From contig NZ_CP122537.1 in assembly GCF_029853695.1 (NCBI RefSeq), forward strand, positions 1,612,001-1,676,000: 64,000 nt of DNA, read 5' to 3'. Under the pieces are notes generated by a model. It saw only the letters and a list, made by a program, of their open reading frames with translations. It did not search any database and was not told the origin of the DNA. The first letter of the stretch is position 1. Each line of letters opens with the position of its first letter. This DNA comes from Jannaschia sp. GRR-S6-38. GTDB lineage: Bacteria; Pseudomonadota; Alphaproteobacteria; Rhodobacterales; Rhodobacteraceae. Position numbers and translations under genes: made by a program. Shown piece by piece: positions 39,889-49,808 of this stretch.

Positions 39889-39920
39889 AGAAGGCCGGCC
39901 CGCGTCGGGGCCGGCCTTCT
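39889..39920 (-). other. 13-bp-stem hairpin between dnaK and dnaJ
   Basis: AGAAGGCCGGCCC (39889-39901) pairs perfectly with GGGCCGGCCTTCT (39908-39920) around the 6-nt loop GCGTCG. No run of T follows in the direction of transcription (CTCGTTGGAG comes next), so it is more likely an attenuator or an mRNA 3'-end stabiliser for dnaK than a full terminator. This fits the usual excess of DnaK over DnaJ. Confidence 0.7.
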
Positions 39921-39945
39921 GTGTCGCCCTCATGACCGGAAAGGC

Positions 39946-41874
<1,929 letters not shown>

Positions 41875-41983
41875 TTCGAATATCCTCTCTTGGCGATCTG
41901 TGAGGTCCGGGACCCGCTCAGGCATCCCGGTCCATATCCCTTTCGAATACGGTCCGAATTGCCCCGGCCCGCGGTTCGGAGGG

Positions 41984-42013
41984 TATATAAGGAGGGGGTC
42001 TGGACCTCGCAAG
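41984..42013 (-). promoter_or_regulatory. RpoH (sigma-32) type promoter of dnaK
   Basis: On the minus strand CTTG (42013-42010) and CTTATATA (41991-41984) are separated by 18 nt, matching the alphaproteobacterial heat-shock consensus CTTG-N17/18-CYTATNT. Transcription would begin near 41977, leaving a leader of roughly 100 nt before the dnaK ATG at 41874. The -35 element lies 3 bp from the alkB start on the other strand. Confidence 0.75.
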
Positions 42014-42016
42014 GAC

Positions 42017-42652
42017 GTGAAGAGGCACAAATTGAGCGATGGCGATGCCCCGCGGGGCGCGGTGATCCGGGGCGTCCGCCTGTTGCCCGGCTGGCTGGAT
42101 CGGACGGCCCAGGCGGCGATGGCGGAGGATGTGCGCGCCATCGCCCGCGCCGCGCCCTTCGTCACCCATGTGACCCGGTTCGGCCGGCCGATGTCGGTGC
42201 GCATGACCGCGGCCGGCCGGTTCGGCTGGGTCGTCGAGCGCGGCCGCTACGGCTATGCCGAACGCCATCACTCGGGCGTCGGCTGGCCGCCGATCCCCGA
42301 CAGCGTGATGGCCGTCTGGCGCGCCGTCGTGCCGGACGCGCGGGACCCGGAATGCTGCCTGGTGAACTGGTACGGGCCTGAGGCGCGGATGGGCCTGCAC
42401 CAGGATCGCGACGAGGCCGATCTCGCGCAGCCCGTCGTCTCGATCTCGCTAGGCGATGACGGGCGCTTCCGGATCGGCAATCTCGAACGCGGCGGCCGCA
42501 CGGAGGCGGTATGGCTGCGATCCGGCGACGTGGTGGTGCTGGAGGGCGCGGCGCGGCTGCGCTTTCACGGGGTGGACCGGATCGCGCCGGGGACCTCGAC
42601 CCTGCTGGACGCGCCGGGGCGGATCAACCTGACGCTTCGGGTCGTGACATAG
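42017..42652 (+). CDS. alkB: AlkB, alpha-ketoglutarate-dependent DNA/RNA dealkylase
   Basis: AlkB oxidatively removes 1-methyladenine and 3-methylcytosine lesions using Fe(II), oxygen and 2-oxoglutarate. The protein is about 211 residues from GTG 42017; TTG at 42032 is an alternative, and no ATG fits. Diagnostic parts are [19 protein letters not shown], with the HxD iron ligands near residue 128, and [14 protein letters not shown]. The third His is in [10 protein letters not shown], and the 2-oxoglutarate-binding Arg in [10 protein letters not shown]. It is divergent from dnaK, with starts only 142 bp apart. Confidence 0.88.
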   Translation: MKRHKLSDGDAPRGAVIRGVRLLPGWLDRTAQAAMAEDVRAIARAAPFVTHVTRFGRPMSVRMTAAGRFGWVVERGRYGYAERHHSGVGWPPIPDSVMAVWRAVVPDARDPECCLVNWYGPEARMGLHQDRDEADLAQPVVSISLGDDGRFRIGNLERGGRTEAVWLRSGDVVVLEGAARLRFHGVDRIAPGTSTLLDAPGRINLTLRVVT

Positions 42653-43246
42653 TTATTGCGAAAGCGTGCAGCACCCCGAAAGCACCGCGCCCTCGAAGAT
42701 CGCGTCGACGGCCAGCCCGTATTCCCGGTCGCTCATCCCGTCGTTGCAGGCGCGGTTGGCGATGACGCCGCTGAGCGGCGCGCCGCCGAGATCGGCCGTC
42801 AGCCCGAACCGATCCCGCCGGTTGGCGGATCCCAGCCGCGCCGTGACGCGGCCCGCGACAACGCGCTCCGGCGTAGACATCCGCGCGGCGTCGCCGTCGA
42901 TGGCGAGGGTCCAGAACGGCTCGGTCCCGAAGCAGCTGGCGACTTGTGGGAAAGCCCGGTCCCACTGGCCCGGCCGGCGCGCGAGATAGCGCAGCGAGAC
43001 CCAGGCCGTGCCCTCGCCCGTGTTCACGAGGCCCCAGCGCTGCCGCGCGTCCGGGCGGATCACCTCGATCCCGGTCGCGTCCGGTGCCAGCCGGCCCACG
43101 ACCCGCGCGCTCGGCCCGGGCGCTGCGCGCAGGTTGAGCACGTCGTCCGCCGCCACGCCGATCACGTCGAAAAGCGCGGGCCAGCCGTCCTGCGTGGCGA
43201 GCGCCGGCGCCGCGAGCCAGAGCCAGAGAAGCAGCGCGCGGATCAC
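42653..43246 (-). CDS. exported SH3b-domain protein with COG3650-like C-terminus
   Basis: A signal peptide (MIRALLLWLWLAAPALATQ) leads into a bacterial SH3 segment (DVLNLRAAPGPSARVVGRLA through GEGTAWVSLRYLA). The C-terminal half contains CFGTEPFWTLAIDGD and ends with CNDGMSDREYGLAVDAIFEG followed by SGCCTLSQ, resembling COG3650 envelope proteins of unknown function. Length is 197 residues. The start is a GTG overlapping the stop of the upstream permease (GTGA). It converges on alkB with no gap between the stops. Confidence 0.78.
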   Translation of the reverse strand: MIRALLLWLWLAAPALATQDGWPALFDVIGVAADDVLNLRAAPGPSARVVGRLAPDATGIEVIRPDARQRWGLVNTGEGTAWVSLRYLARRPGQWDRAFPQVASCFGTEPFWTLAIDGDAARMSTPERVVAGRVTARLGSANRRDRFGLTADLGGAPLSGVIANRACNDGMSDREYGLAVDAIFEGAVLSGCCTLSQ

Positions 43247-44064
43247 CGCGTCGCGAACCACGAGATCGAGGTGTGCTTGCGCGAGAAATGCTCGCCCATC
43301 ATGCCCAGCACGAGCAGGACCACGCCCACGATCAGCGCGTATTGCCAGCTCGTATAATGCGGATTGTAGTTCACGAAGGTGAAGCCCCGCGCCTGGTCGA
43401 TGGTGTGGAACAGTGGGTTCCAGCTGAAGAAGGAGAGCATCGTCGCCGAAAGGGTGTTGGCCACGAACATCTTGCCCGAGGCGATCATGTTCATGCGCTG
43501 GTAGATCGACGAGCCGATGCTGCAGAAATTCGGGAACCACGGCTTGAGCGCGAGGAAGCACAACCCGATCGCGCAGCCCGTGAACCAGGCCAGGATGAAC
43601 ATCAGCGCCGCCTGCGCGGGATCGGTGATCACCACCGGCTCGAGCGCGACATGGGTGAAGAACAGCACGATCAGCATCGAGAAGGTCTGCAGGTAGAGGC
43701 AGGACAGCGCCGCCGCCGCGATCGAGACATAGGTGTTCATCGGGCCGTGCAGCATCATCGGCGAGGTCGAGCTCTCGGCGCTTGAGACGGCACCCACGGC
43801 CTTGGTATGCGTCAGGAACAGGAAGATTCCCGACAGCAGGAACAGGACGAAATTGCCGCGGATCGCGATACCGCGCAGGCCGAGGATGGAAAACATCAGC
43901 CAGAAGGCGCCCACGAAGATCGCCGTCTGCAGCGTCGCCATGCCCAGCGCCATCAGGCCGGAGCGATGGCCCTTCTTCGTCTGGCGGACGGTGGCGTGGA
44001 AGATCAGGTCGGCCATCCGGAAGGCCGCGCCCCACATCGTCTGGCGGCGATGCTGCCTGAACAT
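43243..44064 (-). CDS. ABC-2 type polysaccharide export permease
   Basis: The 273-residue membrane protein has six hydrophobic segments after a cytosolic N-terminus (MFRQHRRQTMWGAAFRMADL), the layout of KpsM/Wzm permeases that export capsule or O-polysaccharide. The late NPLFHTIDQARGFTF segment matches the family NP-hexa-like region before the last helices. No cognate ATPase (KpsT/Wzt) or KpsE/KpsD partner is in the window, so either it works with a remote ATPase or the locus is split. It starts 110 bp from cysQ on the other strand. Confidence 0.84.
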   Translation of the reverse strand: MFRQHRRQTMWGAAFRMADLIFHATVRQTKKGHRSGLMALGMATLQTAIFVGAFWLMFSILGLRGIAIRGNFVLFLLSGIFLFLTHTKAVGAVSSAESSTSPMMLHGPMNTYVSIAAAALSCLYLQTFSMLIVLFFTHVALEPVVITDPAQAALMFILAWFTGCAIGLCFLALKPWFPNFCSIGSSIYQRMNMIASGKMFVANTLSATMLSFFSWNPLFHTIDQARGFTFVNYNPHYTSWQYALIVGVVLLVLGMMGEHFSRKHTSISWFATR

Positions 44065-44174
44065 GGCCGTCCTCCTGCTGCACGCTTGCTCCGAAGCGCT
44101 TCCTTACCATAAGCAGAACCGGGTCCAAAAGGGCGCGACGATCCTGATCAGCTCGACTCCGGGGACAGATAGGC

Positions 44175-44972
44175 ATGGATTTTGACCGAATGATGGTGAC
44201 GCTGCGGCGTCTCGCGCTCGAGGCCGGTGACCGGATCATGGAGATCTACGAGGCCGACGATTTCGAAGTCCGCTCGAAATCCGACGACAGCCCCGTGACC
44301 GCGGCGGACGAGGCGGCCGACGCGCTGATCTCGGCCGGGCTGCGCGACGCCTTCCCGGATGTGGCGCTGGTGACCGAGGAGCAGGCCGAGACGCATGGCC
44401 AGGACGTGAGCGACTTCTTCATCGTCGACCCGCTCGACGGCACCAAGGAATTCGTCCAGCGCCGCGGCGATTTCACCGTCAACATCGCATGGGTGCATGG
44501 CGGCGTGCCGGTGCGCGGGGTCGTTTATGCCCCGGCGCGCAAGCGTCTGTTCTGGACCGATGCGGAGGGCCATTCGGTCGAGGAGGCGGGCCCCTTCGAC
44601 CCCTACGCCGCGGGCGCGACCACGCGGATCCGCGTGCGCCAGCCCGATCCCGCGGCCCTGCTGGTGGTCGCGTCGAAATCGCATCGCGATGCCGCGACGG
44701 ACGCCTATATCGCCAAATACCCGGTGGCCGACATGCGCTCGGCCGGGTCGTCGTTGAAATTCTGCCTCGTGGCGACCGGCGAGGCCGACCTCTACCCCCG
44801 GCTCGGACGCACGATGGAATGGGACACGGCCGCGGGCCACGCGGTGCTGGCCGGCGCGGGCGGCGAGGTCGTGCGCTTCGACGATCACAGCCCGCTGCGC
44901 TACGGAAAGCCCGGCTTCGAGAACCCGTTCTTCATCGCCCACGCGCCGGGCTTCGAGTTGAAACCCGGCTGA
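44175..44972 (+). CDS. cysQ: CysQ, 3'(2'),5'-bisphosphate nucleotidase
   Basis: CysQ dephosphorylates PAP, the by-product of PAPS-dependent sulfation and sulfate reduction. The 265-residue inositol-monophosphatase-fold protein has SPVTAADEAAD, VTEEQAETHG (first acidic ligands), the metal motif VDPLDGTKEF at 84-93, and WDTAAGHAVLAGAGG near the C-terminus. Its place beside galU and a sulfotransferase suggests it recycles PAP released by glycan sulfation as well as by assimilation. Confidence 0.94.
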   Translation: MDFDRMMVTLRRLALEAGDRIMEIYEADDFEVRSKSDDSPVTAADEAADALISAGLRDAFPDVALVTEEQAETHGQDVSDFFIVDPLDGTKEFVQRRGDFTVNIAWVHGGVPVRGVVYAPARKRLFWTDAEGHSVEEAGPFDPYAAGATTRIRVRQPDPAALLVVASKSHRDAATDAYIAKYPVADMRSAGSSLKFCLVATGEADLYPRLGRTMEWDTAAGHAVLAGAGGEVVRFDDHSPLRYGKPGFENPFFIAHAPGFELKPG

Positions 44973-45042
44973 AGCCCAAATTCGGGCACAATTGCCTGAC
45001 AATTTCGCACGCGACGGTCGATTGTTTCGGGAGGATCAGGAA

Positions 45043-45936
45043 ATGCAGCGCAAGGTCACGAAGGCGATCTTCCCGGTCGCGGGGCTGGGAACGCGGTTCC
45101 TGCCCGCCACCAAATCCGTCCCGAAGGAGATCATGACCCTCGTCGACCGCCCGTTGATCCAGTACGCGATCGACGAGGCCCGCGCCGCCGGGATCGAGGA
45201 GTTCATCTTCGTCACCTCGCGCGGGAAATCCGCGCTGGAGGATTATTTCGACGACAGCCCCATGCTGGAGGCCGAGCTGCGCGAGAAGGGCAAGCACGAC
45301 CTGCTGGACGAGCTGGCGCGCACCGACATGGAGTCGGGCAAGATCGCCTATGTCCGGCAGCGCAAGGCGCTGGGTCTCGGGCATGCGGTCTGGTGCGCCC
45401 GGCGCATGATCCATGACGAACCCTTCGCGGTGATCCTGCCCGACGACGTCATCGCCGCCGAGACGCCCTGCCTCAAGCAGATGGTCGACGCCTATGCCGA
45501 GACGGGCGGCAACATGGTCGCCGCGATGGAGGTCAGCCCGGACCGGACCTCGGCCTACGGCATCCTCGATGTCGAGGAGGGTGAGGGCCCTGCCCTGCGC
45601 GTGCGCGGCATGGTCGAGAAGCCGCCCGCCGGGACCGCGCCGTCGAACCTCGCCGTGATCGGCCGCTACATCCTGGCGCCGCAGGTGATGAAGCATCTCG
45701 AGGAAATCGAGAGCGGCGCCGGCGGCGAGATCCAGCTCACCGACGCCATCGCCCGCGAGATCGGCAGCAATCCCGGCGTCTACGGCTTCCGGTTCCAGGG
45801 CCAGCGCTACGATTGCGGCTCGAAGGCGGGCTTCCTGCAGGCCACGGTCGCCTTCGGCCTGTCCCGGCCCGATCTCCGCGACGAGCTGCGGGGCTTCCTG
45901 CAGGATCTGGCCGCCATCGAGTACGAGACCGGCTGA
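45043..45936 (+). CDS. galU: GalU, UTP-glucose-1-phosphate uridylyltransferase
   Basis: GalU makes UDP-glucose, the donor for many surface glycans. The 297-residue protein starts MQRKVTKAIFPVAGLGTRFL, with the nucleotide-binding GxGTRFLP and then TKSVPKEIM. VVILPDDV-type DDV is conserved (here FAVILPDDVIAAE). VEKPP near residue 204 contacts the sugar, and the RYDCGSK-like ending is QRYDCGSKAGFL. GGGAGGATCAGGAA is a good ribosome-binding site for this ATG. An upstream in-frame ATG at 44992 is ignored. Confidence 0.95.
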   Translation: MQRKVTKAIFPVAGLGTRFLPATKSVPKEIMTLVDRPLIQYAIDEARAAGIEEFIFVTSRGKSALEDYFDDSPMLEAELREKGKHDLLDELARTDMESGKIAYVRQRKALGLGHAVWCARRMIHDEPFAVILPDDVIAAETPCLKQMVDAYAETGGNMVAAMEVSPDRTSAYGILDVEEGEGPALRVRGMVEKPPAGTAPSNLAVIGRYILAPQVMKHLEEIESGAGGEIQLTDAIAREIGSNPGVYGFRFQGQRYDCGSKAGFLQATVAFGLSRPDLRDELRGFLQDLAAIEYETG

Positions 45937-45944
45937 GCCGCCCC

Positions 45945-46967
45945 GTGACCGCGGCGGCAGAGTTCTGGGCGGCCTACAAGCTGCGCTGGCGCCGCCGCCG
46001 CCTGCTGGCGCGGTCCTTCGCCAAGCGCGGCCAGCTCCGGGTCCGCGCTGACCGGATGGCGGGCCTTGCGCCCGATGCCATCCTCGCCTTCGCCACCGTC
46101 CGGAACGAGGCGCTGCGCCTGCCGCATTTCCTCGATCATCACCGCAAGCTGGGCGTCGGCCATTTCCTCGTCATCGACAATGCCAGCACCGACGGCAGCG
46201 CGGATTTCCTGCGCGACCAGCCCGACGTCTCGCTCTGGTCCACGCCCCACGGCTACAAGGCGTCGCGCTTCGGCGTCGACTGGCTGACCGTCCTGCTGGC
46301 GCGGCACGGGCACGGGCGGTGGTGCCTGACGCTCGATGCCGACGAGCTGTTCCTCTACGCCCATCACGAGAAGCGGCCCTTGCGGGCGCTGACCGACTGG
46401 CTGGAGCTGACGGGGCGCGAGGCGATGGGCGCGCTGATGCTTGACCTCTATCCGCGCGGCCGCCTCGGCGCGGCCCGCTACCGGGCGGGCGAGGATCCGC
46501 TCGACGCGATCCCGTGGTTCGACGCGGGCAATTACGTCTCGCTGCGCCAGCCGAAGCTGCAGAACCTCTGGGTGCAGGGCGGGCCCCGGGCGCGCGCCTT
46601 CTTCGCCGGCGACCCGCGCCGCGCGCCGACCTTGTCCAAGGTTCCGCTGGTGCGCTGGAACCGCCGTTATGCCTATGTCTCCTCCACCCATTCCCTGCTG
46701 CCCCGGCGGCTGAACCATGTCTGGTCCGAGGGGGCGGCCGCGGCGCCGACGGGGGTCCTTCTGCACACTAAGTTCCTGCCCAACGCGCCGGCCAAATCGG
46801 CGGAGGAAAAGGACCGCCGCCAGCATTTCGAGAACTCGGATCTCTACGAGGGCTACTACGACGCGCTGGTCGGCGACCCGGTCCTGTGGTCCGAATGTTC
46901 GTCCCGCTTCGCGGATTGGCGCCAGTTGGAGGGGCTGGGCCTTATGTCGCGTGGCGGCTGGAATTGA
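45945..46967 (+). CDS. family 2-like glycosyltransferase (copy 1)
   Basis: The 340-residue protein starts at GTG 45945, 8 bp after galU. It carries AILAFATVRNEALRLPHFLD, VIDNASTDGSADFL and the DAD metal motif LTLDADELF (131-134), the pattern of the Glyco_tranf_2_4 group (PF13704). The C-terminal half has PWFDAGNYVSLRQPKLQNLW and RYAYVSSTHSLLPRRLN. It is clearly paralogous to the next gene (same motifs, same length, about half identical by eye). The sugar donor and acceptor are unknown. It probably acts at the inner membrane on a surface glycan. A basic N-terminus (RWRRRRLLARSF) may bind the membrane. Confidence 0.82.
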   Translation: MTAAAEFWAAYKLRWRRRRLLARSFAKRGQLRVRADRMAGLAPDAILAFATVRNEALRLPHFLDHHRKLGVGHFLVIDNASTDGSADFLRDQPDVSLWSTPHGYKASRFGVDWLTVLLARHGHGRWCLTLDADELFLYAHHEKRPLRALTDWLELTGREAMGALMLDLYPRGRLGAARYRAGEDPLDAIPWFDAGNYVSLRQPKLQNLWVQGGPRARAFFAGDPRRAPTLSKVPLVRWNRRYAYVSSTHSLLPRRLNHVWSEGAAAAPTGVLLHTKFLPNAPAKSAEEKDRRQHFENSDLYEGYYDALVGDPVLWSECSSRFADWRQLEGLGLMSRGGWN

Positions 46968-47103
46968 CCGGATCGAAACAGTTGCGAAATGGAATCATGC
47001 CATCGCGATCACGTCGCGGCACGTTGCCTTCGTGCCGAAATCCCACGCAAAGAGGGGCCGTGTTGAACTGGTCGCGTAGCGAGGAAAGCGGCGGTCCGAA
47101 CCG

Positions 47104-48114
47104 ATGGGTCTGATCTCATCCTACAGGATGCGCCTGCGCCGCAAGTACTGGCGCATCCGGGCCCTGCGGCGGCGCCGGCAGCTGGCACCCGTCCGCAATC
47201 GCACCGACACCGTCGCCCGCGGCGCCATCCTGTGCTTCACCACCGTCCGGAACGAGCGGGTGCGCCTGCCCTATTTCCTCGACTACTACCGCAAGCTGGG
47301 CGTGGATCATTTCCTGTTCGTGGACAATGACAGCACGGACGGCACGCGCGACTACCTCGCCGCGCAGCCCGACGTGTCGCTCTGGACGACGAAGGCCAGC
47401 TACGCCAAGGCGCGGTTCGGCGTGGACTGGCTGAACTGGTTGCAGCGGCAATACGCGCATCGCCACTGGTGTCTGACCGTCGATGTCGACGAGTTCCTGG
47501 TCTACCCGTTCTGCGACACCCGGCCCCTGCGGGCGCTGACCGACTGGCTGGATGCCAGCCAGGTGCGATCCTTCGGGGCGATGCTGCTCGACATGTATCC
47601 CAAGGGCCCGATCGGCGCGCAGACCTATGCCGAAGGCCAGGACCCGTTCGAGATCGCCGCCTGGTTCGACAGCGGCAACTACGTGATCGAGCGCAATTCC
47701 CGCTTCGGCAACCTCTGGATCCAGGGTGGTGTCCGGGCGCGCAGCTTCTTCGCCGAGACGCCGAAGAAGGCGCCCGCGCTCAACAAGATCCCGCTGGTGA
47801 AGTGGAGCCGCGAATTCGTCTATACCAGCTCGACCCACCAGCTTCTGCCGCGTGGGCTGAATCTGACCTATGACGGCCATGGCGGCGAGAAGACGACGGG
47901 CGTGCTGCTCCATGCGAAGTTTCTCAACATGATCGTCGACCGCGCCGAGGAGGAGGCCCGGCGCTCGGAGCATTATCGCGGCGGCGCGGAATACGCGGCC
48001 TATCGCGGCGGCCTCGATCCGACGGCGAACCTCTGGTGCAAGTGGTCCGAGCGCTACATCAACTGGCGTCAGCTCGAAATTCTGGGCCTCATCTCCAAGG
48101 GGAACTGGGCATGA
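47104..48114 (+). CDS. family 2-like glycosyltransferase (copy 2)
   Basis: The 336-residue protein is similar over its whole length to the preceding one: AILCFTTVRNERVRLPYFLD, FVDNDSTDGTRDYL, and the metal motif LTVDVDEFL at 124-132. The later segments are AAWFDSGNYVIERNSRFGNLW and FVYTSSTHQLLPRGLN. It also has a basic N-terminal stretch (RMRLRRKYWRIRALRRRRQ). A gap of 136 bp from copy 1 holds no recognisable gene. Its stop overlaps the next start (ATGA). Tandem duplication followed by divergence is the simplest explanation. Confidence 0.82.
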   Translation: MGLISSYRMRLRRKYWRIRALRRRRQLAPVRNRTDTVARGAILCFTTVRNERVRLPYFLDYYRKLGVDHFLFVDNDSTDGTRDYLAAQPDVSLWTTKASYAKARFGVDWLNWLQRQYAHRHWCLTVDVDEFLVYPFCDTRPLRALTDWLDASQVRSFGAMLLDMYPKGPIGAQTYAEGQDPFEIAAWFDSGNYVIERNSRFGNLWIQGGVRARSFFAETPKKAPALNKIPLVKWSREFVYTSSTHQLLPRGLNLTYDGHGGEKTTGVLLHAKFLNMIVDRAEEEARRSEHYRGGAEYAAYRGGLDPTANLWCKWSERYINWRQLEILGLISKGNWA

Positions 48115-49808
48115 GCCTCGGGTTCGTCATGCTGGTGCACACGGCCTTCGACCGCGCCGAGCAAGTCGCCCGCTACTGGGCCGACCACGATTGCCCCGTC
48201 GTGATCCATGTCGACGGAAAGGTCCCGATGAAGGCCTTTCGCGCCTTCCGCGACCGGTTCCGGGGCGAGCCGAAGGTGCGGTTCTCCAAGCGGGTGCGCG
48301 TCGAATGGGGCACCTGGTCGCTGGTCCGGGCCACGCAGCTGGCGACCGAGCGGCTGCTCGACAACTTCCCGCAGGTGCGCCACGTCTTTCTCGCCTCGGG
48401 ATCCTGCCTGCCGCTGCGGCCCGTGGGCGGGTTGCAGGCCTATCTCGCCACGCATCCCGAGACCGACTTCATCGAAAGCGTCACCACCGACGAGGTCACC
48501 TGGACCGTCGACGGGCTGGAGCGGGAACGCTTCACGCTGCGCTTCCCGTTTTCCTGGCGTCGGCGTCGGCGCCTGTTCGACCGCTATGTCGCGATCCAGC
48601 GCGCGCTGGGGCTGAAGCGGCGCATCCCCGAGGGCGTCAGCCCGCATCTGGGCAGCCAGTGGTGGTGTCTCACGCGGCGCACGCTGGAATCGATCCTGAA
48701 CGCGCCCGACCGCGCCAAGATGGACCGCTATTTCGCCAAGGTCTGGATCCCCGACGAAAGCTATTTCCAGTCTCTCGCGCGGCGGTATTCGCCCGCGATC
48801 GAAAGCCGCTCGCTCACGCTGTCGAAATTCGACGTGCAGGGGAAACCGCATGTCTTCTACGACGATCACGCCAAGCTCTTGGAGCGGTCGGATTGCTTCG
48901 TCGCGCGCAAGGTCTGGCCCCGGGCGGACCTGCTCTACCGCACTTTCCTGACCGATGACCGCCCCGCCGCGAAGCGGGCGGAGCCCAATCCCGGCAAGAT
49001 CGACCGCGTCTTCTCGAAGGCCAACGAACGCCGCGGCCAGGGGCGGCCCGGCCTCTACAGCCAGGCGCGCTTCCCCGCCGCCGGCTGGGAGAACGGGCTG
49101 ACCTGCGCGCGCTACAACGTCTTCGCGGGCTTCGGCGATCTGCATCCCGGCTTCGCCGACTGGCTGGCCCGGCGCATCGGCGGGCGGGTGCACGGCCATC
49201 TCTATCATCCCGACCGCGTTGAATTCGCGGGCGGCGAGACGGTGATGAACGGCTGCCTGACCGACAGCGCGACCCTGCGCGACTACCGGCCGACGCAGTT
49301 CCTGACGAACCTTCTGTGGTCCACGCGCGGCGAGCGGCAGAGTTTTCTCTTCGGGCCGCGCGACACCCAGGAGATCGTGGACTTCATGGCCCGCGATCCG
49401 AATGCCACCCTTGCGGTCGTCTCGGGTGCCTGGGCGGTGCCGCTGTCGCAATCGCAGGCCCCCTTTCCCGAGATCCGCGCCGAGGCCGCGCGGCTGCAGC
49501 GGATCGAGCTGGAATTCCTCAAGGCGCTGCGCGACCGCCATGTCTCGGCGCGCGTGCATCTGTGGACGCTGGCCGATTACGTCGCGCAACCGATGGAGAA
49601 GCTGCAGGGCGTGCTGGACGAGATCACGGGGCCCGGCCCGCGGCGTCTGACGACGGTGCCGGACATGCGCCCGCTCGACGACATCCCGGCCTTTCTGCAG
49701 CGCCTGCGCAACGAAGGGGTGAAGCCGCAGGTGACGGGCGATTTCGCCTCCCTGCCCGCGCGCCGCCCCGCGCCCGAGGCCGAGGCGCAGGTGCGCGATG
49801 CCGGCTAG
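48111..49808 (+). CDS. GT14-type (core-2/I-branching) glycosyltransferase with extra C-terminal domain
   Basis: The 565-residue protein has an N-terminal glycosyltransferase region (about residues 1-290) of the core-2/I-branching type: MSLGFVMLVHTAFDRAEQVA, the VIHVDGKVP strand, FLASGSCLPLRP, GSQWWCLTRRTLESIL, and the late acidic WIPDESYFQSLARR. The C-terminal part (about 300-565) is a separate domain seen with such enzymes in Rhodobacteraceae, of unknown function, with LYHPDRVEFAGGETVMNGCL and FLFGPRDTQEIVDFMA. A beta-1,6-GlcNAc-transferase role is inferred by family only. It is coupled to copy 2 and overlaps the sulfotransferase start by 11 bp. Confidence 0.8.
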   Translation: MSLGFVMLVHTAFDRAEQVARYWADHDCPVVIHVDGKVPMKAFRAFRDRFRGEPKVRFSKRVRVEWGTWSLVRATQLATERLLDNFPQVRHVFLASGSCLPLRPVGGLQAYLATHPETDFIESVTTDEVTWTVDGLERERFTLRFPFSWRRRRRLFDRYVAIQRALGLKRRIPEGVSPHLGSQWWCLTRRTLESILNAPDRAKMDRYFAKVWIPDESYFQSLARRYSPAIESRSLTLSKFDVQGKPHVFYDDHAKLLERSDCFVARKVWPRADLLYRTFLTDDRPAAKRAEPNPGKIDRVFSKANERRGQGRPGLYSQARFPAAGWENGLTCARYNVFAGFGDLHPGFADWLARRIGGRVHGHLYHPDRVEFAGGETVMNGCLTDSATLRDYRPTQFLTNLLWSTRGERQSFLFGPRDTQEIVDFMARDPNATLAVVSGAWAVPLSQSQAPFPEIRAEAARLQRIELEFLKALRDRHVSARVHLWTLADYVAQPMEKLQGVLDEITGPGPRRLTTVPDMRPLDDIPAFLQRLRNEGVKPQVTGDFASLPARRPAPEAEAQVRDAG

